Below, piece by piece: positions 16,631-26,958 of a stretch of 64,000 nucleotides of DNA. A model generated the notes under the pieces. That model ran no database searches. It saw only the letters and a program-made list of their open reading frames with translations, and had not been told where the DNA came from. The translations under genes were made by a program, and so were the position numbers. The stretch spans positions 1 to 64,000 of the forward strand of contig CALXTV010000006.1 in the NCBI GenBank assembly GCA_944391505.1, read 5' to 3'. How positions within the stretch are numbered: the stretch's first letter is position 1; every line of letters begins with the position of its first letter. The stretch is from an uncultured Alphaproteobacteria bacterium. Its GTDB lineage: Bacteria; Pseudomonadota; Alphaproteobacteria; RF32; CAG-239.

Positions 16631-17412
16631 AACTCCATTACCGGAAGAACATAACTGGCAAAGCTATACTTATTACTATCGACAAAAACACCGGTTCTCG
16701 GATACGCAATCCATGCCCTGCTGATAGAATATTCCGACGAAGACCAAAACCAGCTGGCACCGATATTGGCATCGCCAACCTTACTCACAGCCATATCAAT
16801 GACAGTCCAGTTCTTCTGAATATTTCTCAAAACACCGGCTGCCGGCAGACACCATTTACCTGCCGTCTCTGTGGTCGGTGCATACTTTCGTGCTGCCCAG
16901 GCAGCCGGATAAGAGAGCACACTGCCGGCAGCAACAATTATACTCGTATTGCGACAGCTGTTAAAATCAGTTTCCGCCTCTGCCGCACTTGTTAAATTTG
17001 GAAGTTCGGAAACGTCTCCTCCCGCTGACCAATATAAACCATCACCAGAACCACCCTGTTCTCCGTTTTTATCGACCGTCCACGGTGCCATAATCTGACC
17101 GTGCTCGCCTCCGTCCGTAACATAAACCACAATGCCCAGCACCGTTTTGCTGCTGTCATGGTTTGACGCGGCAACACAGGTGTTGTCCGTGTAGAAAATG
17201 TCGCCGATATTGCATTTCGGACGCGGCGTCGGACAGTAATAACCGTCTCCGGTCGGGCATTTCAAACCGCCCCGCGGACATTCCTCCTTGCTGTATTTAT
17301 AACCGAGCGAAGCACATTCCGGCGTTGCCGTGCAGGTGGCAGCCAAAACCTCGGAAGCATAAAAGACAGAAGCAAAAGCGGAAAATAAAAGAAAAGGATA
17401 TTGTGTTTGCAT
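16627..17412 (-). CDS. Secreted Cys-rich protein with DUF1566/Lcl-like C-terminal domain
   Basis: The start ATG 17412 follows GGAG. Residues 1-25 form a signal peptide (FLLFSAFASVFYASEVLAA). Next comes a Cys-rich stretch (CTATPEC, CPRGGLKCPTGDGYYCPTPRPKC). A C-terminal domain of about 150 residues includes GKWCLPAAGVL, WFWSSSEYS and RAWIAYPRTG, as seen in DUF1566/Lcl-type surface domains. Cysteines are numerous enough for several disulfides. It is likely periplasmic or surface exposed, possibly in adhesion; the exact role is unknown. The longer upstream frame to 17514 has no ribosome-binding site and would bury the signal peptide. Confidence 0.8.
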   Translation of the reverse strand: MQTQYPFLLFSAFASVFYASEVLAATCTATPECASLGYKYSKEECPRGGLKCPTGDGYYCPTPRPKCNIGDIFYTDNTCVAASNHDSSKTVLGIVVYVTDGGEHGQIMAPWTVDKNGEQGGSGDGLYWSAGGDVSELPNLTSAAEAETDFNSCRNTSIIVAAGSVLSYPAAWAARKYAPTTETAGKWCLPAAGVLRNIQKNWTVIDMAVSKVGDANIGASWFWSSSEYSISRAWIAYPRTGVFVDSNKYSFASYVLPVMEF

Positions 17413-17550
17413 GGTCTTACTCCAAATCAGAATATTTCCGGACGGATTAACACCGTCCGTCAGACCACAAACACCTATTATTGACAGGATACCCCAATTC
17501 CCAGAAAGAGTCAATTAATAATGAATGCCTGTTTCTTTCCGGCTAAAAGA

Positions 17551-17582
17551 AAAACTTATCCGTTGCTGCGGATAAGTTTTTT
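17551..17582. terminator. Bidirectional terminator
   Basis: AAAACTTATCCG and CGGATAAGTTTT form a 12-bp stem with a 6-base loop and T-runs on both sides. It lies between the small membrane-protein gene and the secreted protein gene, both leftward. Confidence 0.8.
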
Positions 17583-17591
17583 CATCTAATG

Positions 17592-17843
17592 TCAAAATTT
17601 GACTTTTTGCAGGCAAGGCGATTTTACACCGTAACAACAAATCAAAGCTATTAACAAAAACCCGCCGAAAACGAAAGTATAAGAGTTTAGCGACAAATTT
17701 GTAAACAGCCCGGCAAGAGAAAAAATCGCCATCAACAAAACCGAAATACACGTTGGCATGTTGTAAAATCCGTAAATCGGAATTCTTTTGTAAAGGGCAA
17801 AGGCTATTAAAACAACCAGAGCCGAAATCAATAAGGTATTCAT
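17592..17843 (-). CDS. Small membrane protein, 83 aa
   Basis: Three hydrophobic helices fill most of the protein (TLLISALVVLIAFAL; CISVLLMAIFSLAGLF; FVFGGFLLIALICCYG). The start is taken at ATG 17843 because the upstream extension is A/T-rich and lacks a ribosome-binding site. The family is not recognised. It ends in a bidirectional terminator and lies between uvrA and the secreted Cys-rich protein. Confidence 0.55.
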   Translation of the reverse strand: MNTLLISALVVLIAFALYKRIPIYGFYNMPTCISVLLMAIFSLAGLFTNLSLNSYTFVFGGFLLIALICCYGVKSPCLQKVKF

Positions 17844-17938
17844 AATATATATTTTTATTGTTTTTTGAAAAAACATTATAAGCACAGAATAATTTTAAGA
17901 TATACCATTATCATAAACGTTTCATTCTTAATTTTTAT

Positions 17939-20758
17939 TTAAGACGACAGCTTGTCTTTCAAATATTTCGCCGTATAGCTTACTTTTGATTTGGCGACTT
18001 CTTCGGGAGTTCCTTTGGCAATGATTTTGCCGCCGCCGTCGCCGCCCTCGGGACCGAGGTCGATGATATAGTCGGCAGTCTTGATAACGTCCAGATTATG
18101 CTCAATGACAATAACTGAATTGCCCTGGTCGACCAGAGCGTGCAGAACTTTCAGCAGCCGGTTGATGTCCTCAAAATGCAGACCTGTTGTCGGTTCGTCG
18201 AGAATATACAACGTTTTGCCGGTTGCGCGCCTGGACAGCTCCTTGGAGAGTTTGATGCGTTGGGCTTCGCCGCCGGAAAGAGTGGTTGCCTGCTGTCCGA
18301 GGTGAATATACCCGAGGCCGACTTTGCGCAACAGTTCCAGCCTGTTTTTGATTGACGGAATGGCGTCGAAAAAGACATAAGCCTCATCAACGGTCATATC
18401 CAAAACGTCGGCAATCGATTTGTCCTTAAATTTGACTTCCAGCGTTTCACGGTTGAAGCGCTTGCCTTTGCAGACGTCACATTCGACATAAACGTCCGGC
18501 AAAAAGTGCATTTCGATTTTGGTAACGCCGTCGCCCTTGCAGGCCTCGCAGCGTCCGCCGGCCACGTTGAACGAAAAACGCCCGGCCGTGTAGCCGCGTG
18601 CTTTGGCTTCCGGCAGATTGGCAAACCAGTCGCGAATATAGGTAAACAGGCCGGTGTAAGTTGCAGGGTTGGATCGCGGCGTCCGCCCGATTGGCGACTG
18701 GTCAATGTCGATAATCTTGTCAATGTTTTCGGCACCGATAAGTTCATCATATTTTCCGGCCGGTTCGCGGCTGCCGTTAATCTCTTTGTTTAAGGCTTTA
18801 AACAAGGTTTCCAGAATCAACGACGATTTTCCGCCGCCGGAAACGCCGGTAACGCAGGTAAGGGTGCCGAGCGGAATTTTGACGTCGACGTTTTTGAGGT
18901 TGTTGGTTTTGGCGCCTTTTAAGCCGATGAATTTGCCGTTGCCTTTGCGGCGCTTGGCCGGAACTTCGATTTTCTTTTCGCCGTTCAGGTATTGTGCCGT
19001 CAGGCTGTCTTTGTTTTGCAGAACTTCGGCAACGGTTCCCTTGGCCATTACCGAACCGCCTTTTTCGCCGGCACCGGGGCCCATGTCAACCAGATAGTCG
19101 GCGGCGCGGATGGCGTCTTCGTCATGCTCGACGACAATAACCGTATTGCCGATGTCACGCAGACGAGTAAGCGTTTCCAGCAGACGGTCGTTATCGCGCT
19201 GATGCAGACCGATGGACGGTTCATCAAGCACATACATCACGCCGGTCAGGCCGGAACCGATTTGCGACGCCAGACGGATACGCTGCGATTCACCGCCGGA
19301 AAGCGTTCCCGATTGGCGGTTGAGTGACAGGTAGTCGAGCCCGACGTTATTCAGAAAACTCAGCCGGTCGACAATTTCCTTAATGATTTTATGCGCAATT
19401 TCCGCTTTTTTGGGCGATAGCTTGTCTTCAACACCCATAAACCAGTCGCGGGCTTTTTTTATCGACATGTCTGCCGCTTCCATAATGTCCAGACCGTTGA
19501 CTTTAACGGCCAGAGCCTCCGGTTTCAGACGCTTGCCGCCGCAAAATTCACACGGAGCCGCAGACTGATATTTGGAAAACTCGTCGCGTATCCAGGCGGA
19601 ATCCGTCTCCAGAAAACGGCGTTCCATATTAGGCACCACGCCCTCAAACGGCTTGTCGGTCACAAATCGCGAATAATACATCGGTACGCAGACATTGCCC
19701 GAACCGTACAGAATAACTTTTTGCGCATCTTCCGGAATATCTTTCCATTTTGTTGAAGGGGAAATGTCCAAAAACTGGCACAGCGAATTAATTGTCTGAC
19801 TGTAAAAAGACGAACGCCCGACATTCCACGGGGCAATGGCACCCTGGGCAAGCGACAGGTTCGGGTTTGGCACAATCAGGTTCGGATCCATGTAAAGCTT
19901 TGCGCCGATGCCGTCGCAGTGCGGGCAGGCGCCGAACGGATTGTTGAACGAAAACAGTCGGGGTTCGATTTCCTCAATCGTAAAGCCGGAAACCGGACAG
20001 GCAAATTTGGACGAGAAAACCGTTCGTTCGCCGGTATCCGCTTTTTCGGCATAAACAATGCCGTTGCTGAGTTTCAGCGCTGTTTCCAGAGATTGTGACA
20101 GCCTGTCGGCGATGCCTTCCTTGACGACGACGCGGTCAACCACGACCTCAATGTCATGTTTGACGGTTTTGCTCAGCGAAGGAAGTTCTTCAATCGTATA
20201 AATCTGTCCGTCGATTTTCAGCCGCTGATAACCTTGTTTCTGCAAAGATTCAAATTCTTTTTTGAACTCGCCTTTTTTGCCGCGGGCAATCGGTGACAGC
20301 AGCAGAAGCTTTGTGCCGAGCGGCATCTCCAGAATACGGTCGGTCATCTGAGAAACTGTCTGTGATTCAATCGGCAGCCCGGTTGCCGGAGAGTAGGGCG
20401 TTCCGGCGCGCGCCCACAACAGGCGCATATAGTCATAAATTTCGGTAACCGTACCGACGGTAGAACGGGGATTGTGCGAAGTCGTCTTCTGTTCGATGGA
20501 AATGGCCGGCGACAACCCCTCAATGGAATCAACGTCCGGTTTCTTCATCAGCTCCAGAAACTGGCGCGCGTAAGCGGACAGGCTCTCGACGTAACGGCGC
20601 TGCCCTTCGGCATAAATCGTGTCAAACGCCAGCGATGATTTTCCTGAACCCGAAAGCCCGGTAATGACCGTCAGTTTGTCTTTGGGAATATTGATGTCGA
20701 TGTTCTTCAGGTTGTGCTCTCTGGCACCTTTGATTTCAATAAATTTTTCGTCTGCCAT
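17939..20758 (-). CDS. uvrA: Excinuclease ABC subunit A
   Basis: UvrA is the damage-recognition ATPase of nucleotide excision repair, acting as a dimer that loads UvrB. The 939 residues match the family. Features are Walker [13 protein letters not shown] (residues ~35-46), signature [16 protein letters not shown], and a second Walker [10 protein letters not shown] with signature [15 protein letters not shown]. Zinc modules are CPVSGF...[17 protein letters not shown] and [18 protein letters not shown]. Ribosome-binding site AGAGGACGAA precedes the ATG. No GTTC-N7-GTTC LexA box was seen upstream. It diverges from the binding-protein gene at 20886. This is the second UvrA-family gene within 15 kb. 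Confidence 0.98.
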   Translation of the reverse strand: MADEKFIEIKGAREHNLKNIDINIPKDKLTVITGLSGSGKSSLAFDTIYAEGQRRYVESLSAYARQFLELMKKPDVDSIEGLSPAISIEQKTTSHNPRSTVGTVTEIYDYMRLLWARAGTPYSPATGLPIESQTVSQMTDRILEMPLGTKLLLLSPIARGKKGEFKKEFESLQKQGYQRLKIDGQIYTIEELPSLSKTVKHDIEVVVDRVVVKEGIADRLSQSLETALKLSNGIVYAEKADTGERTVFSSKFACPVSGFTIEEIEPRLFSFNNPFGACPHCDGIGAKLYMDPNLIVPNPNLSLAQGAIAPWNVGRSSFYSQTINSLCQFLDISPSTKWKDIPEDAQKVILYGSGNVCVPMYYSRFVTDKPFEGVVPNMERRFLETDSAWIRDEFSKYQSAAPCEFCGGKRLKPEALAVKVNGLDIMEAADMSIKKARDWFMGVEDKLSPKKAEIAHKIIKEIVDRLSFLNNVGLDYLSLNRQSGTLSGGESQRIRLASQIGSGLTGVMYVLDEPSIGLHQRDNDRLLETLTRLRDIGNTVIVVEHDEDAIRAADYLVDMGPGAGEKGGSVMAKGTVAEVLQNKDSLTAQYLNGEKKIEVPAKRRKGNGKFIGLKGAKTNNLKNVDVKIPLGTLTCVTGVSGGGKSSLILETLFKALNKEINGSREPAGKYDELIGAENIDKIIDIDQSPIGRTPRSNPATYTGLFTYIRDWFANLPEAKARGYTAGRFSFNVAGGRCEACKGDGVTKIEMHFLPDVYVECDVCKGKRFNRETLEVKFKDKSIADVLDMTVDEAYVFFDAIPSIKNRLELLRKVGLGYIHLGQQATTLSGGEAQRIKLSKELSRRATGKTLYILDEPTTGLHFEDINRLLKVLHALVDQGNSVIVIEHNLDVIKTADYIIDLGPEGGDGGGKIIAKGTPEEVAKSKVSYTAKYLKDKLSS

Positions 20759-20822
20759 TTCGTCCTCTCTTCAAACCTGCATAATATAGTTAATCGTCTG
20801 AATAAAGGCAAATAAAATTTTG

Positions 20823-20850
20823 TTGCATTTTGCAATAATTTGACTATGAT
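20823..20850 (+). promoter_or_regulatory. Putative sigma-70 promoter for the binding-protein gene
   Basis: TTGCAT (20823-20828), a 16-bp spacer and TATGAT (20845-20850) lie 36 bases ahead of the start codon at 20886. Confidence 0.5.
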
Positions 20851-20885
20851 AAACCGCGTTGTTTGAACAATAATAATTTGATTTT

Positions 20886-22004
20886 ATGAAGAAAACTTTT
20901 GGGAAAATAATCTCAGTCCTGAGTTTGTTTCTGTCCGGTGCAGCTTCGGCGGATGTCAACATCGCCGTTATTGCCCCGAAAGCGGGAGAATATGAAAGTC
21001 TCGGCAGCGAGATTATTTCCGGCGTTCGTATCGCGGTGGAAGATATCAATGCCCGCGGCGGCCTCCGGGGTGAAAAAATCAACCTCATTACTGTTGATGA
21101 CCAGTGCGACGATCGTTTGGCCGTTTCTACGGCACAGATGATTGCCGTCAACACCTCTCCGAAAGACAAAATGTCATTGGTTATCGGTCCTTACTGCGAC
21201 AATGCTTTCGACGAAGTGTCGGCCATTTATGCCAAGGCCGGAATTTTTCAGATTATCCCGACGACCGTTTCGGCCAGTGAGGGCGCCCGGAATCATAAGG
21301 GCCTGGTCAAAATGGTCGGCTATAAAGACCGTCAGGGCAAAGACTTTTACAATTATTATAAAAAGCATTTTGCCGACAAACGCGTTGCTCTGGTTTATGA
21401 TAGCGACAATCGCGAAATAGTGGAAATTGCCGCCGCCATTCAAAGCGAGTTTCGCAAAGAAGGCGATGCCGATAAGCTGCGGGCTTTCAGTTTTGAAACC
21501 TATAATCACGATTACAGCCGGCTCGCCGGAGCCATTTTCAAAAACAGTATTGACCTGGCCTATATTCTCGGACAGTCGCGCAGCATCGCGAAGCTCTCCA
21601 AAGAACTGAAGTCGGAAAAAAAAGATTTTGTTATTTTTACCAATAAATATCAGGCGCAGGAGGAGTTTAACAAAATTATGGGCGATTTGGCCGAGGGCTC
21701 CTATTTTATAGCCCTGCCGTCGCTGAAAGACAACCCGAACTTTGCCGAAACGCTGGTCAAGCTTCGCCTCCTTGGGGTAGAACCTGAAGGATTGTCTGTT
21801 TATGGCTATTCGGCGGTAAAACTTTGGGAAGAACTTGTCGGAAAAGCCGATTCGTTTGCCTATGACAAATTGGCTTCGGTCTTAAACAGCCAGTCGGTTG
21901 ACGCCGGCTGGGGCGAAACCATGTTCAACAACGGAAACCCGCAGAATTCAATCAACTACGGTATATATCGGCTGCAATCGGGCGAATATACACAGGTCTA
22001 TTGA
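20886..22004 (+). CDS. ABC transporter substrate-binding protein, branched-chain amino acid type
   Basis: A signal peptide (about residues 1-22, ending SGAASA-DV) precedes a type-1 periplasmic binding protein resembling LivJ/LivK. Examples are VNIAVIAPKAGEYESLGSEIISGVRIAVEDINARGGL, LVIGPYCDNAFDEVSAIYAKAGI and the hinge-region VYGYSAVKLWEELV. The usual ligand is a leucine-type amino acid or an amide. No permease or ATPase genes are adjacent, so it may serve a transporter elsewhere or act as a sensor. It has its own promoter in the gap from uvrA; ssb follows 77 bases later. Confidence 0.88.
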   Translation: MKKTFGKIISVLSLFLSGAASADVNIAVIAPKAGEYESLGSEIISGVRIAVEDINARGGLRGEKINLITVDDQCDDRLAVSTAQMIAVNTSPKDKMSLVIGPYCDNAFDEVSAIYAKAGIFQIIPTTVSASEGARNHKGLVKMVGYKDRQGKDFYNYYKKHFADKRVALVYDSDNREIVEIAAAIQSEFRKEGDADKLRAFSFETYNHDYSRLAGAIFKNSIDLAYILGQSRSIAKLSKELKSEKKDFVIFTNKYQAQEEFNKIMGDLAEGSYFIALPSLKDNPNFAETLVKLRLLGVEPEGLSVYGYSAVKLWEELVGKADSFAYDKLASVLNSQSVDAGWGETMFNNGNPQNSINYGIYRLQSGEYTQVY

Positions 22005-22081
22005 TTTTGGTTTCAATCTTGTTTTTTTCATTGTATATATTACGCACGAGTTTTTAATTAGTAATAAAGGTGAGTTCAACC

Positions 22082-22546
22082 ATGGCTGGAAGCATTAATA
22101 AAGTCATTTTAGTAGGTAACCTGGGCGCTGATCCGAAAGTCAGCAATACGGCCAGCGGCACCAAAATCGTTAACCTTAACATTGCCACGTCGGACAGTTG
22201 GAAAGACAAGGTTTCCGGAGAAAGAAAGGAAAGAACCGAATGGCACCGCGTGGTCATTTTCAATCCGCAGCTTGCCGAGGTTGCTGAAAGATATCTGCGC
22301 AAAGGCTCCAAAGTATACCTTGAAGGGCAGCTCCAGACTCGCAAATGGGAAGACAACAACGGTCAGGAAAGATATACGACCGAAGTTGTTCTGCAAAACT
22401 TCAGCGGCAATCTGGTTATGCTCGACGGCAGGGGCGATGGTGTTCCGGCTGGCGGCAACGATGTTTTCTCGGGTTCGTCTTCCAACGGTTGGGATGCTTC
22501 TCCGGCAGCGGCTCCGGCAGATTTGGATGATGATATTCCTTTTTAG
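22082..22546 (+). CDS. ssb: Single-stranded DNA-binding protein
   Basis: This 154-residue SSB has an OB fold ([55 protein letters not shown]). A Gly/Ala/Ser-rich linker leads to the conserved acidic tip DLDDDIPF that recruits partner proteins. The ATG at 22082 follows AAGGTGAG at normal spacing; a GTG four codons upstream is less likely because it overlaps that ribosome-binding site. SSB coats single-stranded DNA in replication and repair. A terminator follows, separating it from gyrA. Confidence 0.97.
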   Translation: MAGSINKVILVGNLGADPKVSNTASGTKIVNLNIATSDSWKDKVSGERKERTEWHRVVIFNPQLAEVAERYLRKGSKVYLEGQLQTRKWEDNNGQERYTTEVVLQNFSGNLVMLDGRGDGVPAGGNDVFSGSSSNGWDASPAAAPADLDDDIPF

Positions 22547-22569
22547 GAAAAAAACACATATCTTAAAAG

Positions 22570-22595
22570 AAGCACCGCAAAAGGTGCTTTTTTTT
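22570..22595 (+). terminator. Terminator after ssb
   Basis: AAGCACC-GCAAAA-GGTGCTT is followed by eight T. Confidence 0.85.
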
Positions 22596-22800
22596 ATGCA
22601 AAATTTCAAAATCGAAAATTTCCTTTTTTTTTCGATATATCGTTAACTTTTAAAAACGAGATTGCGCCAAAATCAATTCTAAGGCCGTTTTTTTGCCCGT
22701 AGAAGCGAAAATGGTGTTTATAAGTCGGATTATTCATTAGCGGCCTCAATGTATTTTTGCTATAGTTACGGCAGTTTTTTAAACAGAAAGGTACGTTAAA

Positions 22801-25641
22801 GTGACTGATGAAATAGATAATGAATTAGATAATCAGATGGTAACGGCAAAAGAGAGCGGTCAGGATATTACGCCGATTTCAATTACCGAAGAAATGCGCC
22901 GCTCATATCTTGACTACGCCATGAGCGTTATCGTTTCGCGAGCGTTGCCGGATGTCCGCGATGGTTTAAAACCCGTACACCGCCGCATTATTTATTCGAT
23001 GTATGAAAACGGTTATGACTATAATCGCCCGTATCGAAAATCTGCCCGCATCGTCGGTGACGTTCTCGGTAAATATCACCCGCATGGCGACAGCTCCGTT
23101 TATGAAGCGATGGTTCGTATGGCACAGCCTTTTTCCATGCGCCTGCCTCTGGTGGACGGACAGGGAAACTTCGGTTCGATGGACGGTGACTCTGCCGCCG
23201 CCATGCGTTATACCGAAGCGCGTCTGGAAAAAGTGGCCCACGCCCTGATTGAAGATATTGACAAAGAAACCGTCGACTTTATGCCGAACTACGATGAAAC
23301 CGTTCAGGAACCGACGGTTTTGCCTGCGCGTTATCCGAACCTGCTGATTAACGGCGCCAACGGTATCGCCGTCGGTATGGCCACCAATATTCCGCCGCAT
23401 AACCTCGGTGAAGTTATTACGGCCTGCTGCGCTTATATTGATAATCCCGATATCAGCATTGACGATCTTATTTCCATCGTTCCCGGACCGGACTTTCCGA
23501 CCGGCGGCATGATTCTGGGCTACAGCGGCGCCAAGTCGGCTTATTACACCGGCCGTGGTTCGGTTATGATGCGTGCCAAATGCACGATAGAAGAACTGCA
23601 TAAAGATAAGGAAGCGATTATTGTTCACGAAATTCCTTATCAGGTTAACAAGGCCGCGCTGGTTTCGCGCATTGCCGAACTGGTTAAGGATAAAAAGCTG
23701 GAAGGTATTTCCGACATTCGCGATGAATCTGACCGGCAGGGCGTTCGCGTCGTTATTGAAATCAAACGCGACTTTCAGGCCGACGTCGTTTTGAATCAGC
23801 TTTATAAATATACGCCGCTGCAAACCAGCTTCGGTATGAACATGCTGGCGATTAACGGCGGCCGTCCGATGATGATGAACCTGAAAGACATCATTGCCGC
23901 CTTTATCGAGTTCCGCGAAGAAGTAATCCGCCGCCGTACGATTTATGAACTGAACAAGGCTCGTGACCGCGCACATACGTTGGTCGGTCTGGCTCTGGCG
24001 GTTGAAAACCTTGATCCGGTCATTGAGTTAATCCGTACCTCGCCGAACCCGCAGGATGCCAAAGACGCCTTGTTGGCCAAAGCCTGGCCGGCGCGTGACA
24101 TCGAGCCGCTGGTACAGTTGATTGATGAGCCGGACCGTAAGGTTGAAAACGGTCTCTATCATCTCTCGGAAACCCAGGCCAAAGCCATTCTGGATTTGAA
24201 ACTTCAGCGTTTAACCGGTCTGGAACGCGATAAAATTCACGAAGAGTTGATGACCATCGGCGAAGATATTAAAGAATATCTGTCAATCCTTTCCAGCCGC
24301 GAAAAACTTTACGGAATTATGCGCGACGAACTCGTTGCCATTAAGGACGAATATGCAACGCCGCGCCGTACCAAGATTGAAGATATCGAATATGATACCG
24401 ATATTGAATCGCTCATTCAGCGTGAGGAAATGGTTGTTACCGTTACCGAGGCCGGCTATATCAAACGCGTTCCCCTGAATGCCTACAAGGCGCAGAAACG
24501 CGGAGGCAAGGGCAAATCCGGCATGGCAACCAAGGACGAAGACTTTGTTACCCGTCTGTTTGTGGCTTCGACCCACACGCCGGTTCTGTTCTTCTCGTCC
24601 AAAGGTCTGGTTTACAAGATGAAGGTTTACAAGCTGCCGCTCGGTTCGCCGACCTCAAAAGGCAAGCCTTTCATCAACCTGCTGCCGCTTGACGAGGGCG
24701 AAACCATTACCACGATTATGAAACTGCCGGAGAATGAAGAGGAGTGCAAAGATCTTTCCATCATGTTTGCCACCTCGCAGGGCAATGTTCGCCGCAACTC
24801 GCTGATGGATTTTGTCAACGTTCAGAGCAACGGCAAAATTGCCATGAAGCTTGACGAAGGCGACAAACTGATTAATGTCCGCATCTGTACCGAAGAAAAC
24901 GACATTATGCTGGCAGCCCGCAGCGGTAAATGTATCCGCTTCCCGGTTACCGAAGTTCGTGTTTTTGTCGGCCGTAACTCGACCGGCGTCCGCGGCATCA
25001 AACTGGCCGACGGCGACGAGGTCGTTTCTATGTCAATTTTGAACCACAGCGACGCGACCTCCGAGCAGCGTGACGAATACGCGCGCATCTCTTCCGCCAT
25101 TAAGCATCTTCAGGCTGAAAAGGGCGGCGACTGCGAGATTTCCGTTGAAGAAACAGGTCTTGAACTGAATGTTTTGACGCCGGAACTCTACAAGGAGATG
25201 AAAGAAAAAGAACAGTTTATTCTTTCCGTTACTTCCACTGGTTACGGCAAACGGACGTCTTCGTACGAATATCGCACTACCGGCCGCGGCGGTCAGGGTA
25301 TCGCCAATATGGAAATGTCCGCCCGCAACAAGGAAATCGTCAGCTCTTTCCCGATTGAAGATGACAACCAGATTATGATGGTTACCGACGGAGGCAAGCT
25401 GATTCGTATGCCTGTCAGCGATATCCGTATCGCCGGCCGCAAAACGCAGGGCGTTATTCTCTTCCGCACCGCCGAAGACGAACGGGTTGTTTCCGTTACC
25501 TGGCTCGATGCAGATGCCGGCGATGATGAGGAACTGGAGGAAGAAACCGGAAGCGAAGTCTTGGGCGAAAGCGTTTCGGAACCCGATGACGCCTTAAATG
25601 ATGTCGTCAGCGAGCCGGAAGCTGCCGAAGACATCGAATAA
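22801..25641 (+). CDS. gyrA: DNA gyrase subunit A
   Basis: GyrA forms the DNA breakage-reunion core of gyrase. The catalytic Tyr is Tyr137 (AAMRYTEAR). The quinolone-determining region reads [10 protein letters not shown], with Ser98 and Glu102 at the positions of E. coli Ser83 and Asp87. The GyrA box appears as KRGGKGKSG, followed by the beta-pinwheel C-terminal domain, and the protein ends in an acidic tail rich in Glu. The 946 residues exceed the enterobacterial 875, owing to the C-terminal insert ([18 protein letters not shown] region), as in alphaproteobacteria. The start is GTG with AGAAAGG upstream. A strong terminator ends the gene. Confidence 0.98.
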   Translation: MTDEIDNELDNQMVTAKESGQDITPISITEEMRRSYLDYAMSVIVSRALPDVRDGLKPVHRRIIYSMYENGYDYNRPYRKSARIVGDVLGKYHPHGDSSVYEAMVRMAQPFSMRLPLVDGQGNFGSMDGDSAAAMRYTEARLEKVAHALIEDIDKETVDFMPNYDETVQEPTVLPARYPNLLINGANGIAVGMATNIPPHNLGEVITACCAYIDNPDISIDDLISIVPGPDFPTGGMILGYSGAKSAYYTGRGSVMMRAKCTIEELHKDKEAIIVHEIPYQVNKAALVSRIAELVKDKKLEGISDIRDESDRQGVRVVIEIKRDFQADVVLNQLYKYTPLQTSFGMNMLAINGGRPMMMNLKDIIAAFIEFREEVIRRRTIYELNKARDRAHTLVGLALAVENLDPVIELIRTSPNPQDAKDALLAKAWPARDIEPLVQLIDEPDRKVENGLYHLSETQAKAILDLKLQRLTGLERDKIHEELMTIGEDIKEYLSILSSREKLYGIMRDELVAIKDEYATPRRTKIEDIEYDTDIESLIQREEMVVTVTEAGYIKRVPLNAYKAQKRGGKGKSGMATKDEDFVTRLFVASTHTPVLFFSSKGLVYKMKVYKLPLGSPTSKGKPFINLLPLDEGETITTIMKLPENEEECKDLSIMFATSQGNVRRNSLMDFVNVQSNGKIAMKLDEGDKLINVRICTEENDIMLAARSGKCIRFPVTEVRVFVGRNSTGVRGIKLADGDEVVSMSILNHSDATSEQRDEYARISSAIKHLQAEKGGDCEISVEETGLELNVLTPELYKEMKEKEQFILSVTSTGYGKRTSSYEYRTTGRGGQGIANMEMSARNKEIVSSFPIEDDNQIMMVTDGGKLIRMPVSDIRIAGRKTQGVILFRTAEDERVVSVTWLDADAGDDEELEEETGSEVLGESVSEPDDALNDVVSEPEAAEDIE

Positions 25642-25660
25642 CCCTGAACCAAAACAAAAA

Positions 25661-25698
25661 AAACGGCCTTGTCTTTTGACGGACAGGCCGTTTTTTTT
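25661..25698 (+). terminator. Terminator after gyrA
   Basis: AACGGCCTTGTC pairs with GGACAGGCCGTT to form a long stem, followed by eight T. The T-run touches the stop codon of the convergent gene. Confidence 0.85.
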
Positions 25699-26114
25699 CA
25701 ATAAAATCTGTGTCGAAACGCATTATTCATTGTTTGCACATGAAGATATTCGTCCATGCTCATACCATTGTAAAAGGCCATGGATTTTCGCTGTGGCGTT
25801 TGCTTGTTGAGAACAAAATCAACATAAGTTTCAATATTATCAAAAGCGCAGGTTATGGTTTTAAGCCTGCCTTTTTCAACAAGCGGGCGGTCTTCTTCGT
25901 CACGGCAGACCAGCTTTTGAAATACCATTTTGTCGCCGCTGCCGCCGATGCTTTTCCCCGGCCGCCTGAACTGTTCGTCTTCGGGGCAGGGACGGAGTTT
26001 CTTCAGCTCGTCGCGATAAAACAACAATGCCTGCTTTTCGGGGAGTTCCCGGCAGTTTATTATCTTTTTTTCCAGAGCGGCAATAGCATTGCCCAAAAGC
26101 TTTGTTTCGTCCAT
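25698..26114 (-). CDS. Hypothetical protein, 138 aa
   Basis: This soluble protein has an N-terminal helical region (LGNAIAALEKKIINCRELPEKQALLFYRDELKKL), a basic/Gly segment (RRPGKSIGGSGDKM) and a C-terminal aromatic part (KSMAFYNGMSMDEYLHVQ). No family is recognised. The frame is open to a TTG at 26174, but that start has no ribosome-binding site. I chose ATG 26114; both starts are weak. It converges on gyrA and its stop lies in the gyrA terminator's T-run. Confidence 0.55.
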   Translation of the reverse strand: MDETKLLGNAIAALEKKIINCRELPEKQALLFYRDELKKLRPCPEDEQFRRPGKSIGGSGDKMVFQKLVCRDEEDRPLVEKGRLKTITCAFDNIETYVDFVLNKQTPQRKSMAFYNGMSMDEYLHVQTMNNAFRHRFY

Positions 26115-26241
26115 ATCAAATCCGTTTTTCCAGTCAAACGGCAACAATTTATCATGTTTTTTGTCTAAAATCAATACTGTTAATTTATTAATCTTTTATA
26201 AAAATCTCTTTGTTAAAACTAAATCCCGCAAGGAGGCTGAA

Positions 26242-26802
26242 ATGCAGAAACTCAAACAAGACGAATGGAAAACCCTTTCCAGTGAATATTTATTCCGCCG
26301 GCCGTGGCTGACGGTTCGCAAAGACAGCTATGAACTTCCGGACGGAAGAGCCATACCTGAGTATTATATTCTCGAGTATCCGGATTGGGTCAATACGCTG
26401 GCCGTAACCAAAGATAAAAAATTTGTTTTTGTCAGTCAATATCGTCCGGGACTTAAAAGAAATGATTACGAACTTTGTGCCGGTGTCAGCGAAAAAAGCG
26501 ATAAAAACATGGAAGCGGCGGCTCGTCGGGAGCTTCTTGAAGAAACCGGCTATGGCGGCGGCCACTGGCGCGAATATATGGTTGTTTCGGCCAATCCGTC
26601 GACCACAAACAATCTCACGCACTGCTTTTTGGCCGAAGATGTCGAATTGGTCGGTAAAACGCATCTGGACGCAACCGAAGATGTCCGTGTTCATCTCCTG
26701 AATTTGGATGAAGTGAGAGAGCTTCTTGTGTCCGGCGCCGTAAAACAGGCCACACACCTGGCGCCGTTATGGAAGTATTTTGCCGAAAACAGACTCTTGT
26801 AA
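26242..26802 (+). CDS. Nudix hydrolase (ADP-ribose pyrophosphatase-like)
   Basis: Nudix enzymes hydrolyse nucleoside diphosphates linked to other moieties. The core REL-LEETGY is preceded by GVSEKSDKNMEAAAR. Relative to the canonical GX5EX7REUXEEXGU box there is one extra residue and no Glu at the first conserved acidic position. It nevertheless resembles the ADP-ribose / nucleoside-diphosphate-sugar branch (FVSQYRPGLKRNDYELCAG). The length of 186 residues is typical. The ATG follows a strong AAGGAGG at a seven-base spacing. Activity on ADP-ribose is inferred only from similarity. The gene stands alone. Confidence 0.85.
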   Translation: MQKLKQDEWKTLSSEYLFRRPWLTVRKDSYELPDGRAIPEYYILEYPDWVNTLAVTKDKKFVFVSQYRPGLKRNDYELCAGVSEKSDKNMEAAARRELLEETGYGGGHWREYMVVSANPSTTNNLTHCFLAEDVELVGKTHLDATEDVRVHLLNLDEVRELLVSGAVKQATHLAPLWKYFAENRLL

Positions 26803-26958
26803 AAAAAATAGACAAAATGCTTGCAATAGTGAAAAAAATGAAATATAGTTGTTTTCATATTCAGTATAATTGTAGGCTTTGTATTAGATTTTCTATTTTT
26901 AGTGTCAATCATAATGCCTGCAGTTTCTCTTAATTTCTTAAATTTTAATAAATATGCT

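Noticed and set aside
20759-20885. LexA box between uvrA and the binding-protein gene
   Set aside because: No GTTC-N7-GTTC or its variants could be found in the gap.
22966-23976. 336-codon minus-strand frame inside gyrA
   Set aside because: It is antisense to a conserved gene, in a codon-bias shadow frame.
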